From Sphingobium sp. (GTDB taxonomy: Bacteria; Pseudomonadota; Alphaproteobacteria; Sphingomonadales; Sphingomonadaceae): a stretch of 64,000 nt of DNA. Shown in pieces: positions 30,076 to 40,073 of the stretch (position 1 is its first letter; the number at the start of each line of letters is the position of its first letter). The stretch spans positions 39,605 through 103,604 of the forward strand of contig JAHFPV010000015.1 of NCBI GenBank assembly GCA_023266575.1, written 5' to 3'. The position numbers and the translations under genes are program-made. Below the pieces are notes generated by a model. That model did not search any database and was not told where the DNA came from. It saw nothing but the letters and a program-made list of their open reading frames with translations.

Positions 30076-30588
30076 ATGGGAAAAGCGGACATGAATGACA
30101 CCACCAGTTTCGACAGCGCGACCTTCCGTCGCGTGCTGGGCCATTATCCCACCGGCGTGTGCGTCGTCACCGCCGTGGAGGCAGACGGGGCGCCCGTCGG
30201 TATGGTGGTTGGTTCCTTCACCTCGGTCTCGCTCGATCCCCCGCTGGTTGCCTTCTTTCCCGCGAAAACGTCGAGCAGCTGGCCACGCCTATCTGCCGTC
30301 GGCAAATTCTGCGTCAACGTGCTGGCGAGCGACCAGCAGGCGCTGTGCCGCCAGCTGTCCGGGCGTGGCGAGGACAAGTTTGCCGGTGTCTCGCACCGCG
30401 TATCCGCCAATGGCTCGCCGATCCTGGACGATGTCGTCGCCTGGATCGACTGCACGCTGGATGCGGTGCATGAAGCGGGCGACCATTATATCGTGCTGGG
30501 CAAGGTTGTCGCGCTGGAGGTCGACCGGCCGGAAAGTCCCTTATTGTTCTTCCAGGGCAATTATGGCGAATTTTCGCTGATCGCGTAA
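30076..30588 (+). CDS. Flavin reductase-like FMN-binding protein
   Basis: A 165-170-residue split-barrel flavoprotein. It has FRRVLGHYPTGVCVVTA, the flavin-contact region GMVVGSFTSVSLDPPLVAFF, FCVNVLASDQQALCRQLSG, and the C-terminal HYIVLGKVVALEV with a conserved histidine. Such proteins reduce FMN or FAD for monooxygenases, or are diffusible oxidoreductases. No monooxygenase partner is visible nearby. The start is either 30076 or the ATG at 30091, which has GGGAAA before it. It follows maeB closely but probably has its own role. Confidence 0.85.
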   Translation: MGKADMNDTTSFDSATFRRVLGHYPTGVCVVTAVEADGAPVGMVVGSFTSVSLDPPLVAFFPAKTSSSWPRLSAVGKFCVNVLASDQQALCRQLSGRGEDKFAGVSHRVSANGSPILDDVVAWIDCTLDAVHEAGDHYIVLGKVVALEVDRPESPLLFFQGNYGEFSLIA

Positions 30589-30749
30589 CGGTGAGGGCGA
30601 GGGCGCGACGTCTGGCAGGAAAAGTGCGGATTGACGGCCTAATGCCATCTTTCCAATATGTGACCCATGAGACATATGGGAGAAATATTACTCGTCCTTA
30701 ACTCCTGACGCCTATTGCTGTCCAATTGCCTCCCCCTACCGGATCGCCC

Positions 30750-31730
30750 ATGACTGCGCTGCTCATCACCGTCGATACGGAACTGTCCTCGTCGCTGCAT
30801 CAGCGCGGCCTCAGCCTTGACGAGAATGTCCAGCGCTCGATCTGGGGGCAAGCGCAGGGGCAGGCGCATGGCATTGGCTGGCAGATGGACATGCTCGACC
30901 GCTATGGGCTGAAAGGCGTGTTCTTCCTCGATCCCTTGCCAGCGCTGGTCCATGGTGCCGATTTCCTGACGCCGATCATCACCGCCATCGTCGCGCGCGG
31001 CCATGAAGTGCAGATGCACATCCACACCGAATGGCTCGCTTGGGCGAAGCAATCGCCGGTCGAGGGGCGACAGGGCCGCAATATTGGCGACTTCGTGCTG
31101 GCCGACCAGATTGTCCTGCTGGGCCTGGCCAAGGGGTTGCTGGAACAGGCCGGGGCGCCCGCCATCACCGCCTTTCGCGCCGGCAATTTCGGCGCCAATG
31201 ACGATACGCTGCGCGCCCTTACCGCGATCGGCGTGGCATGGGACAGCAGCGTCAACCCCGCCTATCTGGGCCGCGACTGTCATATCGATGCCAATCCGGG
31301 CGAGATAGGCGCAACCCGCCTGCACGGCATCACCGAATTGCCGGTATCGGGCATAACCGACCGGCCCGGCAGCTTTCGTCCGGCACAGATTTGCGCCATG
31401 TCCGCCGCCGAGATGCGCGCCGGGCTGCGCCATGCCGCGCGCGAGGGCCATGACGCCTTCGTCGTCGTCACCCACAGTTTCGAAATGCTGTCCCGCGACC
31501 GCCAGCGGGCCAATGAAACGGTCAAGGCCCGGTTCGTCGCGCTGTGCCGGGAGGCCGCCCGCCTGCCGCAGGTCCGCGGCGTAGGCTTCCACGACCTGCC
31601 CGGCGATCTGGCCGATCGCCCCGACCGCAGCCTCACCCGCGTCCCGCCCAGCCGGCTGCGCACCGGGCTGCGGGTCGCGCAGCAGGCCTGGGCAACATGG
31701 CGCTACGAACATCGGCTTGTGCCTGCGTGA
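30750..31730 (+). CDS. Polysaccharide deacetylase-like (NodB-fold) protein
   Basis: The 326-residue protein begins with the metal-binding aspartate motif LLITVDTEL and contains the paired histidines of GHEVQMHIHTEW, both features of NodB-type carbohydrate esterases. Later motifs are AFRAGNFGANDDTLRAL (the RAG-type segment), WDSSVNP and FVVVTHSFEML. No signal peptide is seen, so it may act on a cytoplasmic precursor. Its stop overlaps the ATP-grasp start by four bases (GTGA), showing translational coupling. Confidence 0.8.
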   Translation: MTALLITVDTELSSSLHQRGLSLDENVQRSIWGQAQGQAHGIGWQMDMLDRYGLKGVFFLDPLPALVHGADFLTPIITAIVARGHEVQMHIHTEWLAWAKQSPVEGRQGRNIGDFVLADQIVLLGLAKGLLEQAGAPAITAFRAGNFGANDDTLRALTAIGVAWDSSVNPAYLGRDCHIDANPGEIGATRLHGITELPVSGITDRPGSFRPAQICAMSAAEMRAGLRHAAREGHDAFVVVTHSFEMLSRDRQRANETVKARFVALCREAARLPQVRGVGFHDLPGDLADRPDRSLTRVPPSRLRTGLRVAQQAWATWRYEHRLVPA

Positions 31731-32941
31731 CATCTTTCCCCGGTGCCATTGTCCTGGGTCTGGAGAACGCCATTGGCCTGACGGTCGTGCGCGAACTGGG
31801 CGAGCATGGCGTGCCGGTCCATGGCGTGGCCCGCAACGCGCACAGCGTTGGCGCAGCTTCGCGCTATTGCACCCAATCCTTGTTGCGCCCTCCCGGCCCT
31901 GCGGCCCTCTGGCTGCCGGAGATGATCGCCCGAACCGGCGCGGGCGCCGTGCTGGCCGTGTCCGAATCGGATCTGCTGGAACTGGCGGACCTGCCCCCGA
32001 CAATCGGTGACTGCCACATATTGGTCCCCCGACCAGACCGGCTGGCCAAAGTCATCGACAAATTCTGTACGCTCGACATTGCCGAAAAGGCAGGCCTGCG
32101 CGTCCCGCAGACCTGGCAACCGCAGCCGGGTGAGGATTTTGCCGCCCGCGTCGCGGCGATGCGCTATCCGCTGGTCGCCAAATGGGCCAATCCCCCGGCG
32201 GTGTTACAGATCTTGGAACAGGCCGGGCTGGAATGGCTCAAGACCGAATATATCCGCACCCCGCAGGCGTTGACCGCACTGCTGGACCGCTATGCGCCGA
32301 TCGGGCGCTGGCCCTTGATCCAGCAATATTGCGAAGGCGTCGGGCTGGGGCAGATGCTCTATATGGACGAGGGGCGGGCGACGTTGCGCTTCCAGCATCG
32401 CCGCCTGCACGAATGGCCGCCCGAAGGGGGCGTGTCCACGCTGTGCCGGGCCGAACCGACGGAACGGCATGGCGAACAGATGGCGCTGTCGGAACAATTG
32501 TTGCGCGCGCTCGACTGGGATGGGCAGGCGATGGTCGAATATCGCTATGAGCCTGACAGCGGACGCTATTGGCTGATGGAGGTCAATGGCCGCTTTTGGG
32601 GCAGCCTGCCGCTTGCCCGCCATTGCGGCGCGCATTTCGCCTGGGAAGCCTATCGCCGCACCGTGCTGGGCCAGCGTGATTTGGCCCCGCCGCCGCGCGA
32701 CGATCTGCGCGCGCGCTATATGGTGCCGGAAACCAAGCGGCTTATGCGCCTGTGGATTACGCCGGGACGAATCGGCGACCCCTTTTTCAAGCGGCGGCCG
32801 ATCAGGGATCTGATCGACTATGTGCTGGGCTTTTTTGACCCCGCCGCCCGCTATTATGTGCTGACCCTGTCCGATCCACGCCCCTGGGTGCGGGATATGA
32901 CGCAGATGCTCAGGAAAGCCGTGCGCCGGGAAAAGCGCTGA
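31727..32941 (+). CDS. ATP-grasp domain protein
   Basis: About 404 residues. The N-terminal part is a pre-ATP-grasp Rossmann-like fold (AIVLGLENAIGLTVVRELGE). The ATP-grasp body has DKFCTLDIAEKAGLRVPQTW, YPLVAKWANPP, the EYIRTPQAL region, and the metal/ATP end YWLMEVNGRFWGSLPLAR with Glu and Asn. Members typically join a carboxylate to an amine or similar nucleophile. GTG 31727 overlaps the upstream stop; an ATG at 31697 is the alternative. Coupling to a deacetylase suggests it acts on the amine so exposed; that is inference. The last 32 bases overlap the facing phosphatase gene. Confidence 0.8.
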   Translation: MTSFPGAIVLGLENAIGLTVVRELGEHGVPVHGVARNAHSVGAASRYCTQSLLRPPGPAALWLPEMIARTGAGAVLAVSESDLLELADLPPTIGDCHILVPRPDRLAKVIDKFCTLDIAEKAGLRVPQTWQPQPGEDFAARVAAMRYPLVAKWANPPAVLQILEQAGLEWLKTEYIRTPQALTALLDRYAPIGRWPLIQQYCEGVGLGQMLYMDEGRATLRFQHRRLHEWPPEGGVSTLCRAEPTERHGEQMALSEQLLRALDWDGQAMVEYRYEPDSGRYWLMEVNGRFWGSLPLARHCGAHFAWEAYRRTVLGQRDLAPPPRDDLRARYMVPETKRLMRLWITPGRIGDPFFKRRPIRDLIDYVLGFFDPAARYYVLTLSDPRPWVRDMTQMLRKAVRREKR

Positions 32942-33461
32942 TCAACCGCGCCACCGCCTGTTCGATCCGGGCCAGGCAGGTTGCCATATAGCGGTCGTCC
33001 AGCCCATAGGGATCGTGCAAATGCGGCAGCATTGGCCGGGTCCAGCGCCCAAGCAACAGCCGCGGCATATGGCTCAGGCGCGGATCGGCGGCCAGCCGGT
33101 GCAATTGCCGCACCTCCATTGCCAGCAGCAGGTCGCCCTCCTGCGGCACATAGTCGGCCATGTCGATCGCCCGGTGCTGCGACAGGTCATGCCCCAGAGC
33201 GTGGGCGGCGGCGATGGCGGGATCATGCGCGGCGCGGCCAGTGGTGGTCGACAGGCCGAAGGAAGCGGTATTTAGCCCTGCCCGGCGCGCCACGACATCG
33301 GCAAAGGCGCTGCGGCAGATATTACCCTGACACACAAAGACCAGCCGCCGCACCTGCGCGGGATCAGCAGCGCGGCTGGCAGACAAGCCCAGCGCGAGTT
33401 GCGGATAGGACAGGATCAGGCGGACCAACCCGCGCAAAGTACCGAAACGGGCGCGGATCAT
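32910..33461 (-). CDS. Low-molecular-weight protein-tyrosine phosphatase-like protein
   Basis: The 183-residue protein carries the P-loop CQGNICR (Cys44 to Arg50, C-x5-R) and a C-terminal DPYG with the general-acid aspartate, both hallmarks of LMW-PTP. A ~38-residue N-terminal extension precedes the catalytic domain. Wzb/EpsP-type members dephosphorylate tyrosine kinases controlling polysaccharide export, which fits a polysaccharide setting, but no BY-kinase is in the window. It is convergent with the ATP-grasp gene, overlapping by 32 bases. Confidence 0.86.
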   Translation of the reverse strand: MIRARFGTLRGLVRLILSYPQLALGLSASRAADPAQVRRLVFVCQGNICRSAFADVVARRAGLNTASFGLSTTTGRAAHDPAIAAAHALGHDLSQHRAIDMADYVPQEGDLLLAMEVRQLHRLAADPRLSHMPRLLLGRWTRPMLPHLHDPYGLDDRYMATCLARIEQAVARLISAFPGARLS

Positions 33462-33764
33462 CGGCGTGGTCCGAAATAGGGTGGCGGAGACGGAGGATTC
33501 ATAAAGTCTATTCTAAGAATTTGATGAAAAAGGTTAAATGCGCCCTATGCGGCACCGCCCCCTTTTCTGCGCGGCAAGCAGGTGTGGCTGTGATGGAATG
33601 CGACGCGAATGTCATGAATATTTGTCAGAAATGGATGCAGGCCACCCGATCAGGTCTAAAAAATTGCTCGAAGTGGCTCGAAGAAAGGCTGGTACATTGT
33701 GGGCGGCGGGTAATCTCTGCATAGCATTGGCGGTCGCCATGAAATGGCGTCGCGGGAAATTTGG
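33462..33764. other. Intergenic stretch upstream of the island scar
   Basis: About 300 bases hold no convincing gene. The part just upstream of the phosphatase is AT-richer and presumably carries its promoter. A short open frame at 33523 has a composition unlike neighbouring genes and no recognised motif. Confidence 0.45.
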
Positions 33765-33986
33765 ATGGATCCTATAGCACAGCTGAACCATGATTCCGAC
33801 ATTCGCAGCAGACCCGTCATTTTGGCGGGTGGGTTAGGCACACGGCAATGGTCACTGTCCTGCAAATTCTACCCCAAACAGCTCTTGCCGCTGGTAGGGG
33901 ACATCACCCTATTTCAGGCTGTAACCCCTCGCCTGTCGGGTGCAACGGAACATTATGCACCATGCCGATCGACCGGGCGGATATGA
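33765..33986 (+). pseudogene. 5' fragment of a mannose-1-phosphate guanylyltransferase gene
   Basis: The fragment encodes RPVILAGGLGTRQWSLSC followed by KFYPKQLLPLVGDITLFQ and RLSG, clearly the N-terminal nucleotide-binding part of a ManC/XanB-type enzyme. The usual motif GG-x-GTRLWPLSR is altered at key positions (RQWSLSC), and homology ends after about 60 residues, before the catalytic body. It differs from the intact manC at 40399, so it is probably a remnant of a separate copy left by recombination. A phosphotransferase gene follows. Confidence 0.75.
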
Positions 33987-34014
33987 TCGTGACCATTGCG
34001 TCGACGGACACACC

Positions 34015-34839
34015 ATGACCGATCCGATCAAAGAACCGCTTTTGCCGCAAGATTTCATCGCCAGCGGCGCGAGCGCCGAACTGTTCGATCTTGGGGGTGG
34101 GCAGGTCATCAAGCTGTTCCGCGACAGCGTGTCGGAAGAGATGATCGCGCGCGAGGCAGAGGCCTCCGCCCATGCTGCGGCAAGCGGCGTGCTGACGGCG
34201 GCGGCGATCGGGCGGCGAACGTGGGATGGGCGACGCGGCATTGTCTATCCCCGGCTCGAAGGCAGGACGCTGATGGACTGGATCCGGCGAAATCCCATGC
34301 GCGCGGGATGGGTGCTTGGCCAAATGGGCGCTATCCATGGTGCCATGCACCAGGCAGGTGGCGGGAATTTACGGTCATTGAAGCAGGTGCTGACGACCGA
34401 CATCGCCTATGGTCCGGCACCGATCATGGTGCAACGAGCGGTCATCGCCTATCTTGACACTCTGCCGGAGGGGGACATGTTGACCCATGGCGATTTTCAT
34501 CTGGGTAATGTCATGCTGACACCGCAGGGGATGATGGTGATCGACTGGTCTAAGGCGGCGGCAGGCCATCCCGCGGCTGATGCTGTGCGATCCGAAATGC
34601 TGATGCGTTTCGGCATCGGTCCCACTGATTGGATGACGAACCTGTGGCGGGACTGGGCGGCGGGACGGTTGCGTAGAAGCTATACGGTATCATCTACTGT
34701 GACGGCCCGCGACCTGGATCAATGGCGTCCCGTCGTGGCGCTCGCCTGGCTGCGGGCACGGGACGCAGGTCGGACGCCTGCGTTTATGCACTATCTGGAT
34801 CGGGCGCTGCAGCGAGTAGGGCTGCCGACGTTGCGGTGA
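34015..34839 (+). CDS. APH-like phosphotransferase (small-molecule or sugar kinase)
   Basis: A 274-residue kinase-fold protein with the catalytic-loop motif THGDFHLGNVML near residue 156 and the metal-binding MVIDWSKAAAGHP near 177, as in aminoglycoside/choline-kinase-like enzymes. The N-lobe includes GQVIKLFRD with the ATP-contacting Lys. The substrate is unknown; surface-polysaccharide context allows a sugar or lipid headgroup. It starts 29 bases after the manC remnant stop. Its end overlaps a small doubtful gene on the other strand. Confidence 0.8.
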   Translation: MTDPIKEPLLPQDFIASGASAELFDLGGGQVIKLFRDSVSEEMIAREAEASAHAAASGVLTAAAIGRRTWDGRRGIVYPRLEGRTLMDWIRRNPMRAGWVLGQMGAIHGAMHQAGGGNLRSLKQVLTTDIAYGPAPIMVQRAVIAYLDTLPEGDMLTHGDFHLGNVMLTPQGMMVIDWSKAAAGHPAADAVRSEMLMRFGIGPTDWMTNLWRDWAAGRLRRSYTVSSTVTARDLDQWRPVVALAWLRARDAGRTPAFMHYLDRALQRVGLPTLR

Positions 34840-35057
34840 CGTGAATCATTCGGGCTTTTCCAGCACCGCCAGACTCTGCCAGAAAGCGGATGGTCCGTAC
34901 CGTCCTTCCGGTTGATAAAATGCAGTTCGGCGAAACCGACATTGCGAGCGAGGGGGCGGATCCAGTCACGATGCAGGAAGGCATCCCACACCCGATCATG
35001 CTCCGCCTCCTCCAGTTCAAGCAACGAGCCGTCGGCAACAGCAAGAATCGTTGTCAA
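34791..35057 (-). CDS. Small hypothetical protein downstream of ugd
   Basis: An 88-codon frame starts with TTG overlapping the ugd stop (TTGA). The first ~70 residues ([20 protein letters not shown], then [13 protein letters not shown]) have ordinary protein composition; the last ~15 are Arg/Ser-rich and antisense to the phosphotransferase end. The protein is not recognised. It may be a truncated gene whose original 3' end was lost at a recombination point. Confidence 0.35.
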   Translation of the reverse strand: MTTILAVADGSLLELEEAEHDRVWDAFLHRDWIRPLARNVGFAELHFINRKDGTDHPLSGRVWRCWKSPNDSRHRNVGSPTRCSARSR

Positions 35058-36220
35058 TCCGATCCGAACAGGTCCCGTGTGAAAATTCTGTCGGCGACAT
35101 CCTCGATATCCGCCGTCATGCGATTAGCGATGATGACGTCGCATTCCTCTTTGAAAGCAGCGAGATCGCGCACCACCCGCGATCCGAAAAATTGCGGCTC
35201 CTGCATAGCGGGTTCGTAGATCACCACTTCGATGCCCTTGGCCTTGATCCGCTTCATGATGCCCTGGATCGAGGATTGCCGGAAATTGTCCGACCCAGCC
35301 TTCATCACAAGGCGAAATACCCCGACCTTCTTCGGCCGCTTCGCGATGATCTGATCGGCCAGGAAATCCTTGCGGGTATGATTGGCATCGACGATCGCGC
35401 GGATCAGATTCTGCGGCACTTCGGAATAATTGGCCAGAAGTTGCTTGGTATCCTTGGGCAGGCAATAGCCACCATAGCCGAAGCTGGGGTTGTTATAATG
35501 CGAGCCGATGCGCGGATCGAGGCCGACACCCGTGATGATCTGGCGCGAGTCCATGCCATGCGCGATGGCATAACTGTCGAGTTCGTTGAAGAAGGCGACC
35601 CGCATGGCGAGATAGGTGTTGGCGAACAGCTTGATCGCTTCCGCTTCGCTAGGGTCGGTGAACAGGATCTCCACATCCTTCTTCACCGCGCCCTGCAACA
35701 GCAGGTCGGCAAAGATACGCGCGCGGTCCGACCGTTCGCCCACGATGATGCGCGAAGGGTAGAGGTTATCCTGCAGCGCTTTGCCCTCGCGCAAAAATTC
35801 CGGGCTGAAAATGACCTGATCGGCCGCCAGGCGCAGGCGGACATCCTCTACGAAACCCACAGGAATGGTCGATTTGATGACGATCGTTGCGGCGGGGTTG
35901 ATCTGCTTGGCGATCTGGATGACCGCCTCTACCGATGAGGTATCGAACTTGTTGTTGCCGACATCATAATTGGTCGGCGTGGCGACGATCACATAGTCGG
36001 CACCAGTCAGCGCCTGTTGCGGATCGAGCGTGGCGACCAGGTTGAGTGGCCGGGTCGCGAGAAACTCCTCCAGCTCGGCATCGACGATCGGCGATTGGCG
36101 CGCGTTGAGCATCTCGACGCGTTCCGGCGTGATATCGACAGCAACGACTTCATTATGCTGTGCGAGCAGGACAGCATTGGACAGCCCGACATAGCCGAGT
36201 CCGAAAACTGCGATCTTCAT
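35054..36220 (-). CDS. ugd: UDP-glucose 6-dehydrogenase
   Basis: The enzyme oxidises UDP-glucose to UDP-glucuronate, a precursor of acidic surface polysaccharides. The 388-residue chain has the NAD motif FGLGYVG at residues 6-12, [23 protein letters not shown], and the catalytic cysteine in [15 protein letters not shown] near residue 253. The length fits the short bacterial Ugd group. The ATG at 36220, preceded by a GGGGGAAG-containing stretch, is preferred; the frame runs to 36298 without family similarity. It lies between degraded genes, at the edge of the island. Confidence 0.94.
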   Translation of the reverse strand: MKIAVFGLGYVGLSNAVLLAQHNEVVAVDITPERVEMLNARQSPIVDAELEEFLATRPLNLVATLDPQQALTGADYVIVATPTNYDVGNNKFDTSSVEAVIQIAKQINPAATIVIKSTIPVGFVEDVRLRLAADQVIFSPEFLREGKALQDNLYPSRIIVGERSDRARIFADLLLQGAVKKDVEILFTDPSEAEAIKLFANTYLAMRVAFFNELDSYAIAHGMDSRQIITGVGLDPRIGSHYNNPSFGYGGYCLPKDTKQLLANYSEVPQNLIRAIVDANHTRKDFLADQIIAKRPKKVGVFRLVMKAGSDNFRQSSIQGIMKRIKAKGIEVVIYEPAMQEPQFFGSRVVRDLAAFKEECDVIIANRMTADIEDVADRIFTRDLFGSD

Positions 36221-36458
36221 TCTTCGTTCTTCCCCCGCATCACGCGAAAGTGGTAGCGAAATCTTCGCCATTGGGGTGCGAGCCCCGTTTCCACACAAAC
36301 TTGAACATCAGTCATTCGAGTGCGCGCGCCCCTGCAACCGATGCGATCAACTTACAGCCTGTCGTTGGGCGAAGCACAAGCGCAATTTCTCCTCCCTTCG
36401 ATTTTATCTGTGACCAAGCACGGTATCGCATATAATCTGCCTTTCGGTCTTATCTTCA

Positions 36459-37026
36459 TGCTTCCATCGGTCAGCTTGCCTTCGATTACCTTGCCGTCGA
36501 TCGTCGCGGAGGTAGAGCAGGGAGGGCATATGCGGTTTCTGGAATTTTTCGCGGCCAAACTCCGCAATACCCACACGCGGTGTCCCTATGCCCAAGCGGC
36601 GCGCGATTTCCTAACCTGGTGCTTTGGGCAATCTGGCGGACATCGCGCCCATCCATGTCGCCGCTTGGATCGAGACTCTGGGCCAGTCGCTCGCGCCACC
36701 GAGCGTGAAGCAGCGTCAAGCTGCGATCCGCCATCTGTTCGACTGGCTGGTGACGGGGCAGGTCATCGCGACAAATCGCGCAGCCAGTGCGCGCAGCCCG
36801 GCGCACAGCGCGCAGACCGGGCGCACATCGGTGCTGGAGGCGGGCGAGGCGCGGGCCTTGTTGGATGCGGCCGACATAACCACGCAGGCCGGATTACTCG
36901 ACCGGCTTTGATAGGGCTGATGACCTACAGCTTCGCGCGGATGGGGGCGGCGCTGGCGATGAAGCAGGAAGATGCCTTCCTACAAGGGCGGTGGCTATGG
37001 CTGCACCGGCACGATCGTTGCAAATG
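36459..37026 (+). pseudogene. Tyrosine-recombinase (phage-integrase type) remnant, frameshifted
   Basis: Three pieces in changing frames encode consecutive parts of one integrase-like protein: FLEFFAAKLRNTHTRCPYAQ and AARDFLTWC (from about 36534), then ADIAPIHVAAWIETLGQSLA with RQAAIRHLFDWLVTGQVIATN (36624-36911), then ALIGLMTYSFARMGAALAMK (from about 36909). These match the SAM-like core-binding domain and the start of the catalytic domain. At least two frameshifts and loss of the catalytic Arg/His/Tyr region make it nonfunctional. It runs straight into the autotransporter remnant, so the junction is a recombination scar. Confidence 0.78.
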
Positions 37027-40000
37027 ACGGATCTGGCGTTGCTGCCGATTACAGGCTGGCCAATAACCGCACGATCACCGCAACCGGCACAGGCGCATCA
37101 ACCGGCTACGGCATATTTACCAATAGCGGTACGATCCGATCGACCGGCGGGACCGGCGTTTCCCATTATGGATCGGGTGTTTCGACCAACAGCGGCACCA
37201 TCAGCAGTGCGGCCGTAGGCAACGCGACATTGCTGAATGGCGCAACGGGCCGGATCACAGGCGTTATAACGAGCAACGGCGGACGTGCCATTATCGCCAA
37301 TGCCAGGCTGATTGTGGGCGCGGTAGATCGAACACCGCCGCCGGGATATTATGATTCCAGCGACGACATCTTCGTCGACAATGGCGGCAGCGTGACCGGC
37401 GCGATCCTGCTGGGCGGGGGCGACGACCAGCTTGTCGTCGACTTGGACAACGGTTCTTCGCGACCGCTGGCAGGGGCCGCCGGTGGTGTGGATGCCGGCG
37501 CGGGGTGGGATACGATCCGTTACCGGGCAACGGCCGATGCCAGTGCTGCGCTGGCGCTGCCCCAAAGGGTTCGAGGCATTGGCCTATGAACTGTCCAATG
37601 ATGCGAAACTGACGCTGAATGCCGCATAGCCGATCGTCACGACCATCGGGCTGGCGGGAAGCGGCACCGTCACGCTGAACGGCATGGTATCGATCAGCGA
37701 TCGCAATCTCATCAACGCAACGATCCCGATGGCCGAGCAGTTGATCGGCGAAGGCAGTGGTCCAACGCGCGCGCTGACCATCGTCAACGGTGGCACGCTG
37801 GCCGTGGCCGGTACGATGCTGAACAACAATTATCGGTTGCTTGCTGCCATCTATGCCGGTACGGTCGACGTCATTAACAATGGCACCATTGCTGTCGTGA
37901 GCGACGCCGGGCGTTATTATATCGCCTTCGGCATCTTCGGCAGCAAAACCATCACCAACAATGGCACGATCAGCCTGACCGGCAACGGCACCGCCATCAG
38001 CGGCGGACGTGACATCGTCAATAGCGGCACCATTACCGATGTCGCCGGATCGGGCGCGACCAGCATTAACGGCTTAACCGAGCCGACCAACAGCGGCACC
38101 ATCCGGGTGGATGGCGTTGCGGTCCAGTCTGGATACTATTCATCGACCAGCCTGATCAACAGTGGCGCGATCGAAAGCCGCAAGGCTACCGCCGTCATGT
38201 TGGGCTATGGTGGAAGACTGACCAACGAAGCCACGGGCACGAACCGCCATCGACCTATTCGGCGGAAATGAGAGCTTCTACCTCGCCGCAGGCACCACCC
38301 TGGCTGGCACCGTCAGCGGTGGTAGCGGGACCGACACCGCCACGCCGGAACTGGCGGGGAACCGGACGCTTGGTGCCGGCCTGCTCACCGATTTCGAGAT
38401 ATTGGGGACCGAAGGCAGCGGTACGCTGACCCTAACCGGCACGCATGGCTATGCCGGCGTCGCCGCCAACACGAAACTTACCGTCGCTGCGGGCGCATCG
38501 CTCACAGCGCCGGTGATCTTCGGCGCGAGCGACAACCGCTTCACCATTGCCGGAGCCTTCGCCGGATCGGTCGATGGGGGTACTAGCAACGACGTCCTAC
38601 AGCTCTCGGGCGGCACCCGTGTGGCCCCCCGTCGCTTTTGCCAACGTCACGAATGTCAATGCGCTGGGGATGAGCAGCGGCTTTGCGACCGTGTCGGGTA
38701 ATGCCGCGCTCGGCAACATCAACCTGTCGGGCGGCCGCCTGGTGAGTCTTTCCGGATCGACGATCCGCGCGAGCCAGATCGCCGTGCGATCGGGCGCGAC
38801 CTTCGGATCGGCAGGCACTGTCGATGGCAATATCAGCGTCGCGGGCATCCTCAGCCCCGGCGCGTCGCCGGACATCATGACGGTCAGCGGAAATGTCGCA
38901 ATCACACCGGGCGCTACACTGCGCATCGTCGCGGAAGGGCAGATCCGGCCCGGCACCTCCTACGACCTGATCGTCTCGCGCGACGGGATTACGGGCAGCT
39001 ATACGACGATCGACAAGGCTGCATCGCTGTTCGGGTTCGTCGTCCAGCGGGCCGATCGCATCCAGTTGCTGGGTCAGTTCCTAGGCAATGCGGCCTTCAA
39101 TCCGCAGGTCGCACGCAGTATCGCCTATGCGAGCACCGCCTTTCAGGCGCAGCCGGCGACCAGCGCTTTGCTCGACTGACGCCCTAACCCTATGCGTAGA
39201 CAACGCAATTGGACGTGGATCAGGCACTGACCCTGGTCGATGCCGCACGCTGCCCCGGCTTTGCCGCCGCTGACCGCGATGTCCGCACTTTCACGTTCGG
39301 GCAGTGGCACAGCGTGAGCGGGGACGGCGCGCAGGCACGTCGAGCGCGCGGACACGCGGCTCCGGCGTGCTTGGCGGGATCGGCAATCGCGACTGGTCGG
39401 TCGGTGCCTTCGGCGGCTATCTCGACAGCCGCCAGCGGATCGAAGCGCTGGCCGCCTCAAATCGCGCCGACGGCTTCGTCGCGGGCGTGCATGGGCGCTC
39501 TGCAGTGAACGGGCTGCGGCTCAGCGCATCGGTGCTTTTCGATGGCGGCGATGCGCACACGACACGGTCCTTGCCCAATGGCGATATCGCTTTTACCCGC
39601 TACAATCTGCGCAGCTGGGTCGGCGATCTGTCGGTCGGCTATGCCATCCCGACAGGCGGGGACTGGGCGCTGTCGCCAAAGGCAGGCATCACCTATGTCC
39701 GTACCACGCCCGATCGTGCGGTCGAGACAGGCAGTGTGTTCGCGCTGACGGTCGAAAGGAAAAGCATGTTGCAGGCTTTGCGGATGCGGGCTTCCGCTTC
39801 GCACGTGCCGACAGTTTTGACACCGCGTTCCGGCCTTATGTGGGCTTTGGCCAGCGCGCGCAGATCGAAGGCCGCACGCCGACCGCAATGGGCGGCTATG
39901 CAGGTGCGCCGCTGTCCCTGTTCGCGGTAGGGCCGAAGGTGGTAGGCACCATATCAGCAGACGTTTCCTACCGCCTCGACAGTGGCCTCGAACTCTTCTC

Positions 40001-40073
40001 CGCCGTCGATGCGCAGACAGGAAGTGACGACCATCGCGAGAGCGTCATGACAGGGGTGCGCTTGCGGTTTTAA
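36980..40073 (+). pseudogene. Autotransporter (type V secretion) gene, multiply frameshifted
   Basis: The passenger part is rich in NSGTI/NNGTI beta-helix units (TNSGTIRSTGGTG, INNGTIAVVSDAG, VNSGTITDVAGSG). A pertactin-like stretch (LSGSTIRASQIAVRSG, GILSPGASPDIMTVSG) and a C-terminal barrel follow, ending in TGVRLRF with the terminal Phe. The frame changes near 37560, 38240, 38625 (an extra C in a CCCCCC run), 39180-39210, 39350 and 39775. In-frame stops occur at 37627 and 39177. No signal peptide is present; the 5' end is lost into the integrase remnant. It cannot make a full protein unless the shifts are sequencing errors. Confidence 0.8.

Noticed and set aside
33523-33724. Short cysteine-containing open frame before the manC remnant
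   Set aside because: No family motif, no ribosome-binding site of note, and odd composition; probably noncoding.
37000-38250. Repeated NSGTI units taken as tandem DNA repeats
   Set aside because: They are degenerate beta-helix protein repeats of an autotransporter, not DNA satellites.
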